Part shown: in pieces, positions 45,800-56,829 of the stretch
Layout: the number at the start of each line of letters is the position of its first letter
Numbering within the stretch: position 1 is the stretch's first letter
Assembly: GCA_950295325.1 (NCBI GenBank)
Contig: OX485806.1
Coordinates: 54,741,169 to 54,805,168 of the forward strand
Direction: 5' to 3'
Length of the DNA stretch: 64,000 bases
Source: Polytrichum commune
Taxonomy: Eukaryota > Streptophyta > Polytrichopsida > Polytrichales > Polytrichaceae
Program-made: the position numbers and the translations under genes
The notes under the pieces: model-generated
The model's input: only the letters and a program-made list of their open reading frames with translations
Told to the model about the DNA's origin: nothing
Database searches by the model: none

Positions 45800-46773
45800 T
45801 GTCGCAACCCTTGCTAGCCCCCTTAACAATCTTGCCAATTTTCAATTCTAGCAAAGGTTACGAGTCGCTAACCATTCGCATTCCGCCATGCCAATGGTTA
45901 GCTCCTCCTACCCCGGACCATATAGTTCATAGGAGGGGAACCAACCCTCCTACTTTACTTTCGGGACTCACCCCTTAATCGGTAACCAATTCCCAAATGT
46001 GGACTTCCATCCATGGAAGTCCAATCCTATGTTGATCATCGCATTGCCGGAGCAACACTACAACAACCCGAACCATACTAGGCAACTATGGCCTCACATT
46101 GGGCCAATGCCAATGGAGGCCGTGCCGTTCGGCCTCGGGTGGGTGAGGCCACACCACCTCACCCATATAAGCCTCTAGGACTTCATGCGGGGCTCCTACC
46201 CCACCGTCAACCAACCTCTTGTCTCTCTACCAAGAGTTGGGGCCAAGTGGACATTTTCCTTTACCTGCTGGGCCTAGAACCCCCCAGCAGCTTCAGATCA
46301 TCATAACTTCCTTGTATGATGTCTAATCATAACAACCAACCACTCCATCCTCATCTACGCTTCACGTAGATGCCGATGGACTCCTCACTTGCCCCATTCG
46401 AGCAAGTCTTAAGGAAGTTATGCCTGTTTGAACCTTGGCAGTCCCGGGAATCACTCCCAGGCACTGCTGTACCAGGGCGCTGTCCCGTGACAGCGCCCCA
46501 CTCAAATGGCCATAACTCCTAGCTCACACCTCCGATTGAGGTGTTCTTGAGCTTTCTAGAATCACCACGCCATGAGCTACGCTTAGCTCATGGCCTTACC
46601 CTTGTGCCTCCTAGTCTCCGTGGGTGGGAGGCGTTCTCAACGCCCGGGGCCCTCACCCACACTAGGATCACTTGGGCCCTCTCACCAACGGCGCCACAAG
46701 TCCCGGGTGTCACTCCGGGGTCCCCCTTGTGCCCATGGTGTTTTGGGCACTCCTCATGGAGAGGTGCGCGACA
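45800..46773 (-). repeat. TE-A composite outer LTR (3' LTR by strand)
   Basis: 974 bp, TGTCGCAACC to GTGCGCGACA. I compared it by eye with 56,830-57,803 and saw no difference, including private variants such as GGGCCAATGCCAATGG and GAGCAAGTCTTAAGG. A G-rich run on the minus strand (CCGTTTGGTGGGGGTGAG) abuts it and is the likely polypurine tract. Confidence 0.95.
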
Positions 46774-47590
46774 CTCACCCCCACCAAACGGAGTCGATGC
46801 CCTCATCGACTATACTCGTAGTCGGCACACCAATTCTCAAGTTGCCATCCTCTATGGTGCGGCATTGTGTTTACCTTAGGGCGCGACCCCCACAATGCAT
46901 CTTCAAATTTGGCATAGTCCCGAAGGTGTCGTTCCTAGGTGGTCCGTTTGCGACCTTGGATCTCTCCTCCAAGGACCCAACCTAGACTAGACCCACCTAC
47001 TTTGGGACTCACTTGGGTTGCCCCTCCTTTGGGGCCTCCCCCGTTAGGCTCCACTAGCCTAACATGACACATCTAGGCGAGACCTCAACGCTTCCACTAA
47101 GTTGTCTCGGTTGCAACTCCGAGATGGCTTTCCATTGTTAAGCCACGCCTCGATCGCACGGGGGTGATGCCAAGTCCCGCCCGACTCGGTTCCCACTTTG
47201 CTCTTTCGAGACATGGGTTCATGACTCCCATGCGCCAACTCTTGTTAGCTCGCGGGTAGCACTTTTATGAGCACGCGCCATCACCTTGTCCCCGCCTGGA
47301 CAAGCCCACAACTAAGAAGTTTTTTGGTTTTATCCAAGGCCCCTCCAAGCCATGGCCCCCAATTACTCGGCTTACCCAACCTAGTTTGGCATGTCTATTC
47401 CCCCTCTTCCACTAACCAAGCACAAGTACAAGACTAGGACCTCATCTCATACTTTTCTCTTTGCACCACTAAAGTTTGGACTTTATTCCCTCAAGCCAAA
47501 GAACAAGTGCATGTTGTGGAGTAATTAACCTCGAAGCTATATTTGCTACTAGAGTCTCTCCCCCACTAAAGGATATTGATGTCCTCATCA
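46774..47590. other. TE-A left unit, 3' non-coding part
   Basis: About 800 bp between the 3' LTR and the decayed chromodomain, matching 51,944-52,760 of the right unit closely. No coding frame is supported. Confidence 0.6.
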
Positions 47591-49005
47591 ATGCCTACGC
47601 TTCTTTTTATTGGAATGTCTAGCCTTAGTTTCTTCAAAGTGCTTCACCAATTCATTGGTGTTGACCATGTCTCTTGCCGCCACCCAAGCGGTTTCTTTCT
47701 CATGGTATCCTCACCATTTCACCAAGTATTCCTTTGTACTTTTTCTTTCCTTTTCACTTGGGCTTCCTACACTTGAGGATGCCCTCTTACCTCATGTTCC
47801 AAATGACGTCCACAAGGTCGGGAGGTGGCCTAATCACTTGCTTGTGATCGGGCCACAAGGTGTCGTCGTAAAATGACTTTCGTAATGAGACATGAAATGT
47901 CGGATGCACTTTGATCTCCGGCGGTAATTCCAACTTATATATGTCCTTGACCACTTGTTCCACAATGGGAAACGGAGCTCCAATTTTGGACATGAACTTT
48001 GGAGTGAGGCCTTCCGGCTAAGTGAAGTTGTTCACATTCAACAACGCCTTTTGGCCCACCTCATTCTCCACTTCGCGTCTTCCGGCATTGACTTGCACTC
48101 CGTAGCACCTTCGGGCTTTCTCCACCAACAGCTTGGTCATCTCCATGACTTGTTCACGCTTCTTGGCCAAGTCCTCACCATCTTGGTTGAACTCTAGTGT
48201 TGAATGTGCCCCCTCGAGAGCTAGGTTAATAGGTTGGAGCGCATCCACTCCATAAGCCACCACCAAAGACCACCCCTTGGTAGCCAAGTGCGTGGCTACA
48301 TTGCAATTACACTCCGCTCGACCCACATAGTCCGCCCAATCTCCTTGGTCCGCCCCCACCAAGTTCCTCAAGTATTGCTTCAAGACTCCATTCACACGCT
48401 CCGCTTCCCCATCCATTTGGGAATGCAAGGTCATGCTAAACCTTAGTTTCATTCCGACCTCCTTAGAGAAATGCATTGAAAATGCACTTGTGAACTTTGG
48501 ATCTTGATCCCACACAATCACTCTTGGCAACCCGTGGTGCCTCAACCATCCTTTGAGAAAAGGCTATGCGGTCTCCAACGCGGTGGCGGTTCCCACAATC
48601 GGCACCATGTGTCCCAACTTGGCAAACCGCTCTACCATCAACAAGATGGCATCATACCCATGTGACTCCGGCAAACTTGTGATCAAGTCCATGCACATAC
48701 CATGCCATGGCGCCAACGGGATAGGCAACGGTTGCAAGAAGCCGCCTTGCTTTTGGTAAGAGGCTCGGTTCACTTGGCACTTTGATTCAAGCCTTCACAA
48801 AGTGGGCTATATCTTCCTTTATGCACCGCCAATGGTACCTCTTTGACACCATTCTATGGCGGCTTTTTCTTTCTCCTCTATGGCCGGCAATAGGACTATC
48901 ATATTCCTCCTTCAAAACCGATAGCCTCAACTTGCCTTGTGGCACATATACCCGACTTTGTTTGCACTTGAACAATCCGTCCACCAACTTAACCTCTTTC
49001 AGCAC
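47590..49005 (-). pseudogene. TE-A left unit: integrase and decayed chromodomain
   Basis: Reading on the minus strand: the end of the RNase H linker (KLVDGLFKCKQSRVYVP), a zinc-binding region whose first Cys codon is a stop, then WHGMCMDLITSLPES, FAKLGHMVPI, a TAG, VIVWDQDPKF (second acidic residue), DGEAERVNG (third), and KIGAPFPIVEQV/HPTFHVSL of the C-terminus. Further on (about 47,615-47,780) pieces KEYLVKW and ETAWVAARDMV match a chromodomain broken by stops and shifts. An extra TAG after NNFT at about 48,018 is absent from the right unit. Integrase catalytic positions are kept although the frame is lost. This places TE-A among chromoviruses. Confidence 0.85.
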
Positions 49006-49379
49006 CTTGCTCTTGTGAAGCTCACCTAAAAGCTTTTGTGCTTTGGGGTAGTTAATTTACCCCTCCCGTATCTTGCATCACAAGTTTCATTTGCCGGCAC
49101 ACCTTAGCCACAAGGTTTGGATGGTTCTCATTGCTTGGAACTCTTCCGGTCTACTTCGCGCATCCGGCACCACATTTCCACGGTCCGGTTTGTGGATCAA
49201 ATCCACCTTCATAAGCGCCAAACTATCATGCCTCCGCAATGACTTGGCGTTCACTTACGCTTGTATGTCAAAATACTTTTAGGACACATTGTCCATGTAG
49301 ACCTTTGCTTTGTGCGACCCCATATAATGTCGCCACATCTTCAAGCAATGCCCTACGGCAAAGAAGTTCTTTGTCATGA

Positions 49380-50285
49380 GTTGGTTGTCTTCTTTGACAA
49401 CCATTGAGCTTTATGCTCCCATATGCAATGGCCATCCATCTTACACATAATCCACCATTGGCAAAGGCACTCACCCCCGTATGCACCTCGAAAGGTTTGT
49501 CAAGCTCCGCGAACTTGTGCACGGGCGGCGAAGAGAACTTGGTCTTAAGCTCCCCAAAGACTCGTGACAAACATCATCCCACTCTTGGGATAACCATTTC
49601 TTCCACAAGTTGCACAAGGTGGGACAACCATCGAGCTTCATGCTCTCATATGCCATGGCCATCCATCTTGCCTCAACATCCGCCAATGGTAAAGTCACTC
49701 GCCCCCGTATGCACCTCAAAAGGTTTGTCAAACTCCGCGAACTTGAGCACGGGCGGCGAAGAGAACTTGCTCTTAAGCTTCTCAAAGACTTGGTGGCAAG
49801 GCTCATCCCACTCTTGGGATAGCCATTTCTTTCACAAGTCGCACAAGGTTTGACAACCTTTAAGCTTAATGCTCCCATATGCAATGGGCATCCATCTTGG
49901 ATCAACATCCGCCAATGGTAAAGTTACTCGCCCCCGTATGCACCTCAAAAGGTTTGTCAAATTTCGCAAACTTGAGCACGGGTGGCGAAGAAAACTTGGT
50001 CTTAAGCTCCTTAAAGACTTGGTGGCAAAGCTCATCCCACTTTTGGGATAGCCATTTCTTGCATAAGTTGGACAAGGTCGGACAACCATCGAGATTCATG
50101 CTCTTATATGCAATGGCCATCCATTTTGCCTCAACATCCGCCAATGCTAAAGTCACTCGCCCCCGTATGCACCTCAAAAGGTTTGTCAAAGTCCGCGAAC
50201 TTAAACACGGGCGGCGAAGAGAACTTGTTTTTTAGCCCCCCAAAGGCTTGGTGACAAGGCTCATCCCACTCTTGGGATAGCCATT
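49380..50285 (-). repeat. 229-bp tandem amplification of the RT/RNase H junction, 4 copies (left unit)
   Basis: ATGCACCTC recurs at 49,481, 49,709, 49,938 and 50,167 (228-229 bp apart). Each copy encodes the RNase H start (KWLSQEWD, ELKTKFSSPP, KPFEVHTG). The usual TDAS at the first catalytic position of RNase H reads TGAS or similar. The right unit has only two copies. Confidence 0.9.
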
Positions 50286-50426
50286 TTCCTCAATAAGTTG
50301 AATAAGGTCCTAGCAACCTTAGAAAACTCTCGAATGAAGTTGTGGTACTAATTGGCTAGGCCAACAAATGACCTAAGCCCTTTTGAATCAAGGGCCAATT
50401 CTCCTTTTGGATTGCCTTGACATTCT

Positions 50427-50970
50427 TCATGTTCGTCCACCAACTTCATTTATCACCACATACCTCAAGAGCTCAATCTCTCGTTGAGCAAAGTTATTTT
50501 TCACTTCTTGGCGGTAATTTTTTTTGGGCAACACATTGATGAATACATCCTTGTATTTCACCAACATCACACCAATGTTGTTTGGGGGAGGCCCATCTTT
50601 CCTAGCCTCCCCATACGTTCCTTGGAGTTGCTCCAATTGAACCACGACCATTATGTTTTTTTTTTTTATTCGGTCCATTAAGACCAAATTCAACTTAGGT
50701 CCTCCTACCATAGGAGTCATTGTTAATTTGAACTTCAATTCTTTGCCATTATGACACATCATAATACACCGCAAACACACCGGCTTGCACCTCACATCTA
50801 TCATGTGAGTTTCAAAGAAGATGGCCTTCACAATGACATGCATTTTATCTATTTCACTTGGTGTGAAATTTTGACAAAAATCCAATGTCCCACGTTGAAA
50901 GGTTACATGCATCGCGACCTCCTTTGTCTCATGCGGATCGCCCTTTCCAAACCGCACCTTGGTGGGCTTG
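50427..50970 (-). pseudogene. TE-A left unit: protease-side/RT-start fragment
   Basis: The open frame includes HVTFQRGTLDFCQNFTP, FETHMIDVRCKPVC, QLEQLQGTYGEA, VKYKDVFINVLPKK. It resembles the linker between protease and reverse transcriptase in chromoviruses (the DVFP..LPP..hrI stretch). Directly afterwards the sequence jumps to GLRSFVGLANYYHNFI, which lies downstream of the RT active site, so the YVDD-bearing core is missing. The frame starts at the middle LTR border, showing that the 5' end of this unit was lost. Confidence 0.65.
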
Positions 50971-51943
50971 TGTCGCAACCCTTGCTAGCCCCCTTGACAA
51001 TCTTGCCAATTTTCCATTCTAGCAAAGGTTACGAGCGCTAACCCTTCGCATTCCGCCATGCTAATGGTTAGCTCCTCTTACCCCGGACCATATAATTCAA
51101 AGGAGGGGAACCAACCCTCCTACTTTGCTTTCGGGACTCACCCCTTAATCGGTAACCCATTCCTAGATGTGGACTTCCATCCATGGAAGTCCAATCCCAT
51201 GTTGATCATCGCGTTGCCGGAGCAACACTACAACAACCCGAACCATACTAGGCAACTATGGCCTCACAATGGGCCAAAGCCCATGGAGGCCGTGCCGTTC
51301 GGCCTCGGGTGGGTGAGGCCACACCACCTCACCCATATAAGCCTCTAGGACTTCACGCGGGGCCCCTACCCCACCGTCAACCAACCTCTTGTCTCTCTAC
51401 CAAGAGTTGGGGCCAAGTGGACATTTTCCTTTACCTGCTGGGCATAGAACCCCCCAGCAGCTTCAGACCATCATAACTTCCTTGTATGATGTCTGATCAT
51501 AACAACCAACCACTTCATCTTCATCTACGCTTCACGTAGATGCCGATGGACTCCTCACTTGCCCCATTCCGGCAAGTCTTGAGGAAGTTATGCCTGTTTG
51601 AACCTTGGCAGTCCCGGGAATCACTCCCAGGCACTGCTGTACCAGGGCGCTGTCCCGTGACAGCGCCCCACTCAAATGGCCATAACTCCTAGCTCACACC
51701 TCCGATTGAGGTGTTCTTGAGCTTTCTAGAATCACCACGTCATGAGCTACACATAACTCATGGCCTTACCCTTGTGCCTCCTAGTCTCCGTGGGTGGGAG
51801 GCGTTCTCAACGCCCGGGGCCCTCACCCACACTAGGATCACTTGGGCCCTCTCACCAACGGCGCCACAAGTCCCGGGTGTCACTCCGGGGTCCCCCTTGT
51901 GCCCATGGTGTTTCGGGCACTCCTCATGGAGAGGTGCGCGACA
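50971..51943 (-). repeat. TE-A composite middle LTR
   Basis: 973 bp with intact TGTCGC..GCGACA ends. It differs from the two outer LTRs at many positions (for example GCTAATGGTTAG, ATAATTCAAAGG, CATTCCGGCAAG, and TTTCGGG where the outer copies have TTTTGGG). It serves as 5' LTR of the left unit and 3' LTR of the right unit, but no primer site adjoins it on the left. Confidence 0.95.
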
Positions 51944-52760
51944 CTCACCCCCACCAAACGGAGTCGATGCCCTCATCGACTATACTCGTAGTCGGCACAC
52001 CAATTCTCAAGTTGCCATCCTCTATGGTGCGGCATTGTGTTTACCTTAGGGCGCGACCCCCACAATGCATCTTCAAATTTGGCATAGTCCCGAAGGTGTC
52101 GTTCCTAGGTGGTCCGTTTGCGACCTTGGATCTCTCCTCCAAGGACCCAACCTAGACTAGACCCACCTACTTTGGGACTCACTTGGGTTGCCCCTCCTCT
52201 GGGGCCTCCCCCGTTAGGCTCCACTAGCCTAACATGACACATCTAGGCGAGACCTCAACGCTTCCACTAAGTTGTCTCGGTTGCAACTCCGAGATGGCTT
52301 TCCATTGTTAAGCCACGCCTCGATCGCACGGGGGTGATGCCAAGTCCCGCCCGACTCGGTTCCCACTTTGCTCTTTCGAGACATGGGTTCATGACTCCCA
52401 TGCGCCAACTCTCGTTAGCTCGCGGGTAGCACTTTTATGAGCACGCGCCATCACCTTGTCCCCGCCCGGACAAGCCCACAACTAAGAAGTTTCTTGGTTT
52501 TATCCAAGGCCCTTCCAAGCCATGGGCCCCAATTACTCGGCTTACCCAACCTAGTTTGGCATGTCTATTCCCCCTCTTCCACTAACCAAGCACAAGTACA
52601 AGACTAGGACCTCATCTCATACTTTTCTCTTTGCACCACTAAAGTTTGGACTTTATTCCCTCAAGCCAAAGAATAAGTTCATGTTGTGGAGTAATTAACC
52701 TCGAAGCTAAGTGGGCTACTAGCGTCTCTCCCCCACTAAAGGATATTGATGTCCTCATCA
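51944..52760. other. TE-A right unit, 3' non-coding part
   Basis: Near copy of 46,774-47,590 with scattered substitutions. No gene is supported. Confidence 0.6.
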
Positions 52761-54179
52761 ATGCCTACGCTTCATTTTATTGGAATCCTTAGCCTTAGTT
52801 TCTTCAAAGTGTTTCACCAATTCATTGGTGGTTACCATGTCTCTTGCCGCTACCCAAACGGCTTCTTTCTCATGGTATCCACACCATTTCACCAAGTACT
52901 CATTTGTACATTTTTTTTTTCCTTTTCACTTGGGCTTCCTACACTTGAGGATGCCCTCCTACCTCATGTGCCAAATGATGTCCACAAGGTCGGGAGGTGG
53001 CCTAATCACTTGCTTGTGATCGGGCCACAAGGTGTCGTCCTTAAATGACTTTAGGAATGAGACATGAAATATGGGATGCACTTTGATCTCGGGCGGTAAT
53101 TCCAACTTATACATGTCCTTGAACACTTGTTCCACAATGGGAAACGGAGCTCCAATTTTGGACATAAACTTTGGAGTGAGGCCTTTCGGGTAAGTGAAGT
53201 TGTTCACATTCAACAACACCTTTTGGCCCACCTCATTCTCCACTTTGTGTCTTCCGGCATTGATTCGCACTTCGTACCACCTTCGGGTTTTCTCCACCAA
53301 CAACTTGGTCATCTCCAAGACTTGTTTTTTTTGCTCCTTGGCCAAGTCCTCACCATCTTGGTTGAACTCTAGTGTTGAATGTGCCCCCTCGAGAGCTAGG
53401 TTAATAGGTTGGAGCGCATCCACTCCATAAGCCACCACCAAAGACCACCCCTTGGTAGCCAAGTGCGTGGCTACATTGCAATTACACTCCGCTCGACCCA
53501 CATAGTCCGCCCAATCTCCTTGGTCCGCCCCCACCAAGTTCCTCAAGTATTGCTTCAAGACTCCATTCACACGCTCCGCTTCCCCATCCATTTGGGAATG
53601 CAAGGTCATGCTAAACCTTAGTTTCATTCCGACCTCCTTAGAGAAATGCATTGAAAATGCACTTGTGAACTTTGGATCTTGATCCCACACAATCACTCTT
53701 GGCAACCCGTGGTGCCTCAACCATCCTTTGAGAAAAGGCTATGTGGTCTCCAACGCGGTGGCGGTTCCCACAATCGGCACCATGTGTGCCCACTTGGCAA
53801 ACCACTCTACCATCAACAAGATGGCATCATACCCATGTGACTCCGGCAAACTTGTGATCAAGTCCATGCACATACCATGCCATGGCGCCAACGGGATAGG
53901 CAACGGTTGCAAGAAACCACATTGGTTTTGGTTAGAGGCTCGGTTCACTTGGCACTTTATTCACGCCTTCACAAAGTGGGCTATATCCTCCTTTATGCAC
54001 CGCCAATGGTACCTCCAAGACACCATTCTATGGTGGTTTTTTCTTTCTTCTCTTTGGCCGGCAATGTGGCTATCATATTCCTTCTTCAAAACCGATAGCC
54101 TCAACTTGCCTTGTGGCACATACACCCAACTTTGCTTGCACTTGAACAATCCGTCCACCAATTTAACCTCTTTGAGCAC
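52760..54179 (-). pseudogene. TE-A right unit: integrase and decayed chromodomain
   Basis: Same order as the left unit: KLVDGLFKCKQSWVYVP, a stop at the zinc-finger Cys, WHGMCMDLITSLPES, TAG, VIVWDQDPKF, DGEAERVNG. It then continues without the left unit's extra stop through KVLLNVNNFTYPKGLTPKF to HVSFLKSF. Shared lesions with the left unit (the zinc-finger TGA and the TAG before PFLKGWLRHH) show that both descend from one already defective element. Confidence 0.85.
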
Positions 54180-54559
54180 CTTGCTCTTGTGAAGCTCACC
54201 TAAAAGCTTTTGTGCTTTGGGGTAGTTAATTTACCCCTCCCGTATCTTGCATCACAAGTTTCCTTCGCCGGCACACATTAGCCACAAGGTTTGGATGGTT
54301 CTCATTGCTTGGAACTCTTCCGGTCTACTTCGCGCATCCGGCACCACATTTCCACGGTCCGGTTTGTGGATCAAATCCACCTTCATAAGCGCCAAACTAT
54401 CATGCCACCGCAATGACTTGGCGCTCACTTGCGCTTGTATGTCAAAATACTTTTAGGACACATTGTCCATGTAGACTTTTGCTTTGTGCGACCCCAAATA
54501 GTATCGCCACATCTTCAAGCAATGCACTACGGCAAAGAAGTTCTTTGTCATGAGTTGGT

Positions 54560-55010
54560 TGTCTTCTTTGATCACCATCGAGCTTCATGCTCCCATATGC
54601 AATGGCCATCGATCTTACATCAACATCCGCCATTGGCAAAGTCATTCACCCCCGTATGCACCTCAAAAGGTTTGTCAAACTCCGCGAACTTGAGTACGGG
54701 CGGCGAAGAAAACTTGGTCTTAAGCTCTCCAAAGATTTGGTGAAAAGGCTCATCTCACTCTTGGGATAGCCATTTCTTTCACAAGTTCCACAAGGTCGGA
54801 CAACCATCGAGCTTCATGCTCCCATATGCAATGGCCATTGATCTTGCATCAACATCCGCTAATAATAAAGTCACTCGCCCCCACATGCACCTCAAAAGGT
54901 TTGTCAAGCTCCGCAAACTTAAGCACGGACGGCGAAGAGAACTTGCTTTCAAGCTTCCCAAAGGCTTGGTGATAAGGCTCATCCCACTCTTGGGATAGCC
55001 ATTTTTTTAA
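54560..55010 (-). repeat. 229-bp RNase H-junction repeat, 2 copies (right unit)
   Basis: ATGCACCTC lies at 54,656 and 54,885. Sequence is homologous to the four-copy array at 49,380-50,285. Confidence 0.9.
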
Positions 55011-55179
55011 CAAATTGACTAAGGTCCTAGCAACCTTAGGAAAACCTCAAATGAAGTGGTGGTAGTAGTTGGCTAGGCCAACAAATGACCTAAACCCTTT
55101 TCTTAAGTCAAAGACCAATTTTCTTCTTGGATTGCCTTGACATTTTTCATGTGTGTTCACCAACTTCCTTTGTCACCAC

Positions 55180-55676
55180 ATACCTCAAGAACTCAATCAC
55201 TTGTTGAGCAAAGTTGTTTTTCACTCCTTGGCGGTAACTTTTTGGGCAACACATTGGTGAATACATCCTTGTATCTCACCAACTTCCCACCAATGTGGTT
55301 TAGGGGAGGCCCATTTTTCCTAGCCTCCCCATAAGTTCCTTGGAGTTGCTCCAATTGAACCACGACCATTGTATTTTCCATTTTTCATTTGGTCCATTAA
55401 GACCAAATTCAACTTCGGTCCTCCTACCATAGGAGTCCTTGTCAATTTGAACTTCAACTCTTTGTCATTATGACACATCATAATACACCGTAAGCACACC
55501 GGCTTGCACCTCACATTTAGCATGTGAGTTTCAAAGAAGACGACCTTCACAATGACATGCATTTCATCTATTTCACTTGGTGTGAAATTTTGACAAAAAC
55601 CCAATGTCCCACATTGAAAGGTTACATGCATCGCGGCCTCCTTTGTCTCATGCGGTTCGCCCTTTCCAAACCGCAC
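55180..55676 (-). pseudogene. TE-A right unit: protease-side/RT-start fragment
   Basis: Homologous to 50,427-50,970: HVTFQCGTLGFCQNFTP, FETHMLNVRCKPVC, QLEQLQGTYGEA, VRYKDVFTNVLPKK, with a frame change near QMKNGKYN. The RT core is missing here too, with the same jump to GLANYY-type sequence near 55,070. The deletion therefore predates the duplication. Confidence 0.65.
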
Positions 55677-55849
55677 CTTGGTGGCTTCCCCACTCTACCA
55701 ATCGACAAGCCCCAACTCCCTTGTGGGCTTTGGGCTCATGAAGGAATGCCTTAACTCTTTGTCAACCCATGAGACAAGTCTCCCATTCATTTGAGCCTCA
55801 AGGTACAAAATACTTGGTCTCGGCTTAAGGCTACTAGCCTTGGCCACAA

Positions 55850-56165
55850 AGCCATTGTCCAACATTCGGTCCTCGGCAACTTGGCTTGGCTTGGCCCACA
55901 AAGCCAACTTTAAACATTCCGTCCGCGGGACAAATTGGTTTGGTGCCACAAAACCAATTTCTAATAGTTTGTCCGCAAAACAAACATGTTTTGCCTTGGT
56001 AGCACAAAGCCACCTTCCCACACTCCGTCCGCGGCACAAACATGAATTGCCTTGGTAGGACAAACCCACCTCCCAACATTCCGTCCGCGGCACGAGTATA
56101 ATTTGCCTTGGAAGCATAAAGCCACCTTTCAACATTCCGTCCGCGGCACCAACATGTTTTGCCTA
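55850..56165 (-). repeat. 56-bp minisatellite in the former gag region of TE-A
   Basis: GTCCGCGG/GTCCGC recurs at 55,921, 55,971, 56,027, 56,083 and 56,139, with a diverged copy near 55,868. The last three intervals are exactly 56 bp. Each copy contains a GGCACAAACATG..TTGCCTTGG-type phrase. It occupies the place of gag, of which no capsid motif is recognisable. Confidence 0.85.
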
Positions 56166-56815
56166 AGTAAAATGGACCAAACAATTTGCACTCATTTCTT
56201 GGGAACCTACTTTTGCTAAAGCCACTTGTGGTGATGCGCCGCCAAACTTCTCTTTGGGACCATCGGCTTCAATGCTCTTGCAAACTTGATGGTCCCCACC
56301 ATGTCCTCAAGAAGCCTTGGGGACTTAAACAAGGCATCCACCACCCGCTTTTAAAACCCCACCTAAAAGGATGCATTTCTTAGAAAGTTCGTCCGTTTTA
56401 GGTGTATCCTTCATTTGTGCGTTTGAATAGCGCACATAGGCCTTAAGAGGCCCCGGGTGCCTCATTAGCACCAAATTCAATCCAACATCAATACCTTCCA
56501 ACCATTTCGAATTGGAATTTCAATCCTACATTAATGCCCTCCAAGGTTTTGGGTGCATTCGGTATTCTAGGCCCCAAATGTTTTTTTGAGGTGTGCGGAA
56601 GCCCTTTCAAAGGACTCCACCATTTTCCTTACTAAATCCACCATCATGCCCACCATTGTCATTAGAACTAATGGTATGGCCAAATTCCATTTACACATGA
56701 TCTTTGTTCCAATTTGAGCCTTACAACCTTTTGGAAAACCCGGGCTCACCATAATAACCCTCACGTTTGATAGCCATGTCTCCCTCAAAGTGCTAGCTCC
56801 AAATATTGGAACCCT

Positions 56816-56827
56816 GCTCTGATACCA
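56816..56827 (-). promoter_or_regulatory. Primer binding site for initiator methionine tRNA
   Basis: On the minus strand TGGTATCAGAGC begins two bases after the right LTR. This is the plant retroelement site complementary to the 3' end of tRNA-iMet, and it identifies the right LTR as the 5' LTR. Confidence 0.95.
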
Positions 56828-56829
56828 AG

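Noticed and set aside
49404-50235. Plus-strand open frames of 118-149 residues with repeated sequence in TE-A
   Set aside because: They are antisense to the RNase H segment and repeat only because the 229-bp unit is tandem.
50971-51943. Reading the middle LTR as evidence of two independent adjacent insertions
   Set aside because: There is no target duplication around either half alone, and CACCA flanks only the whole, so two separate insertions are not supported.
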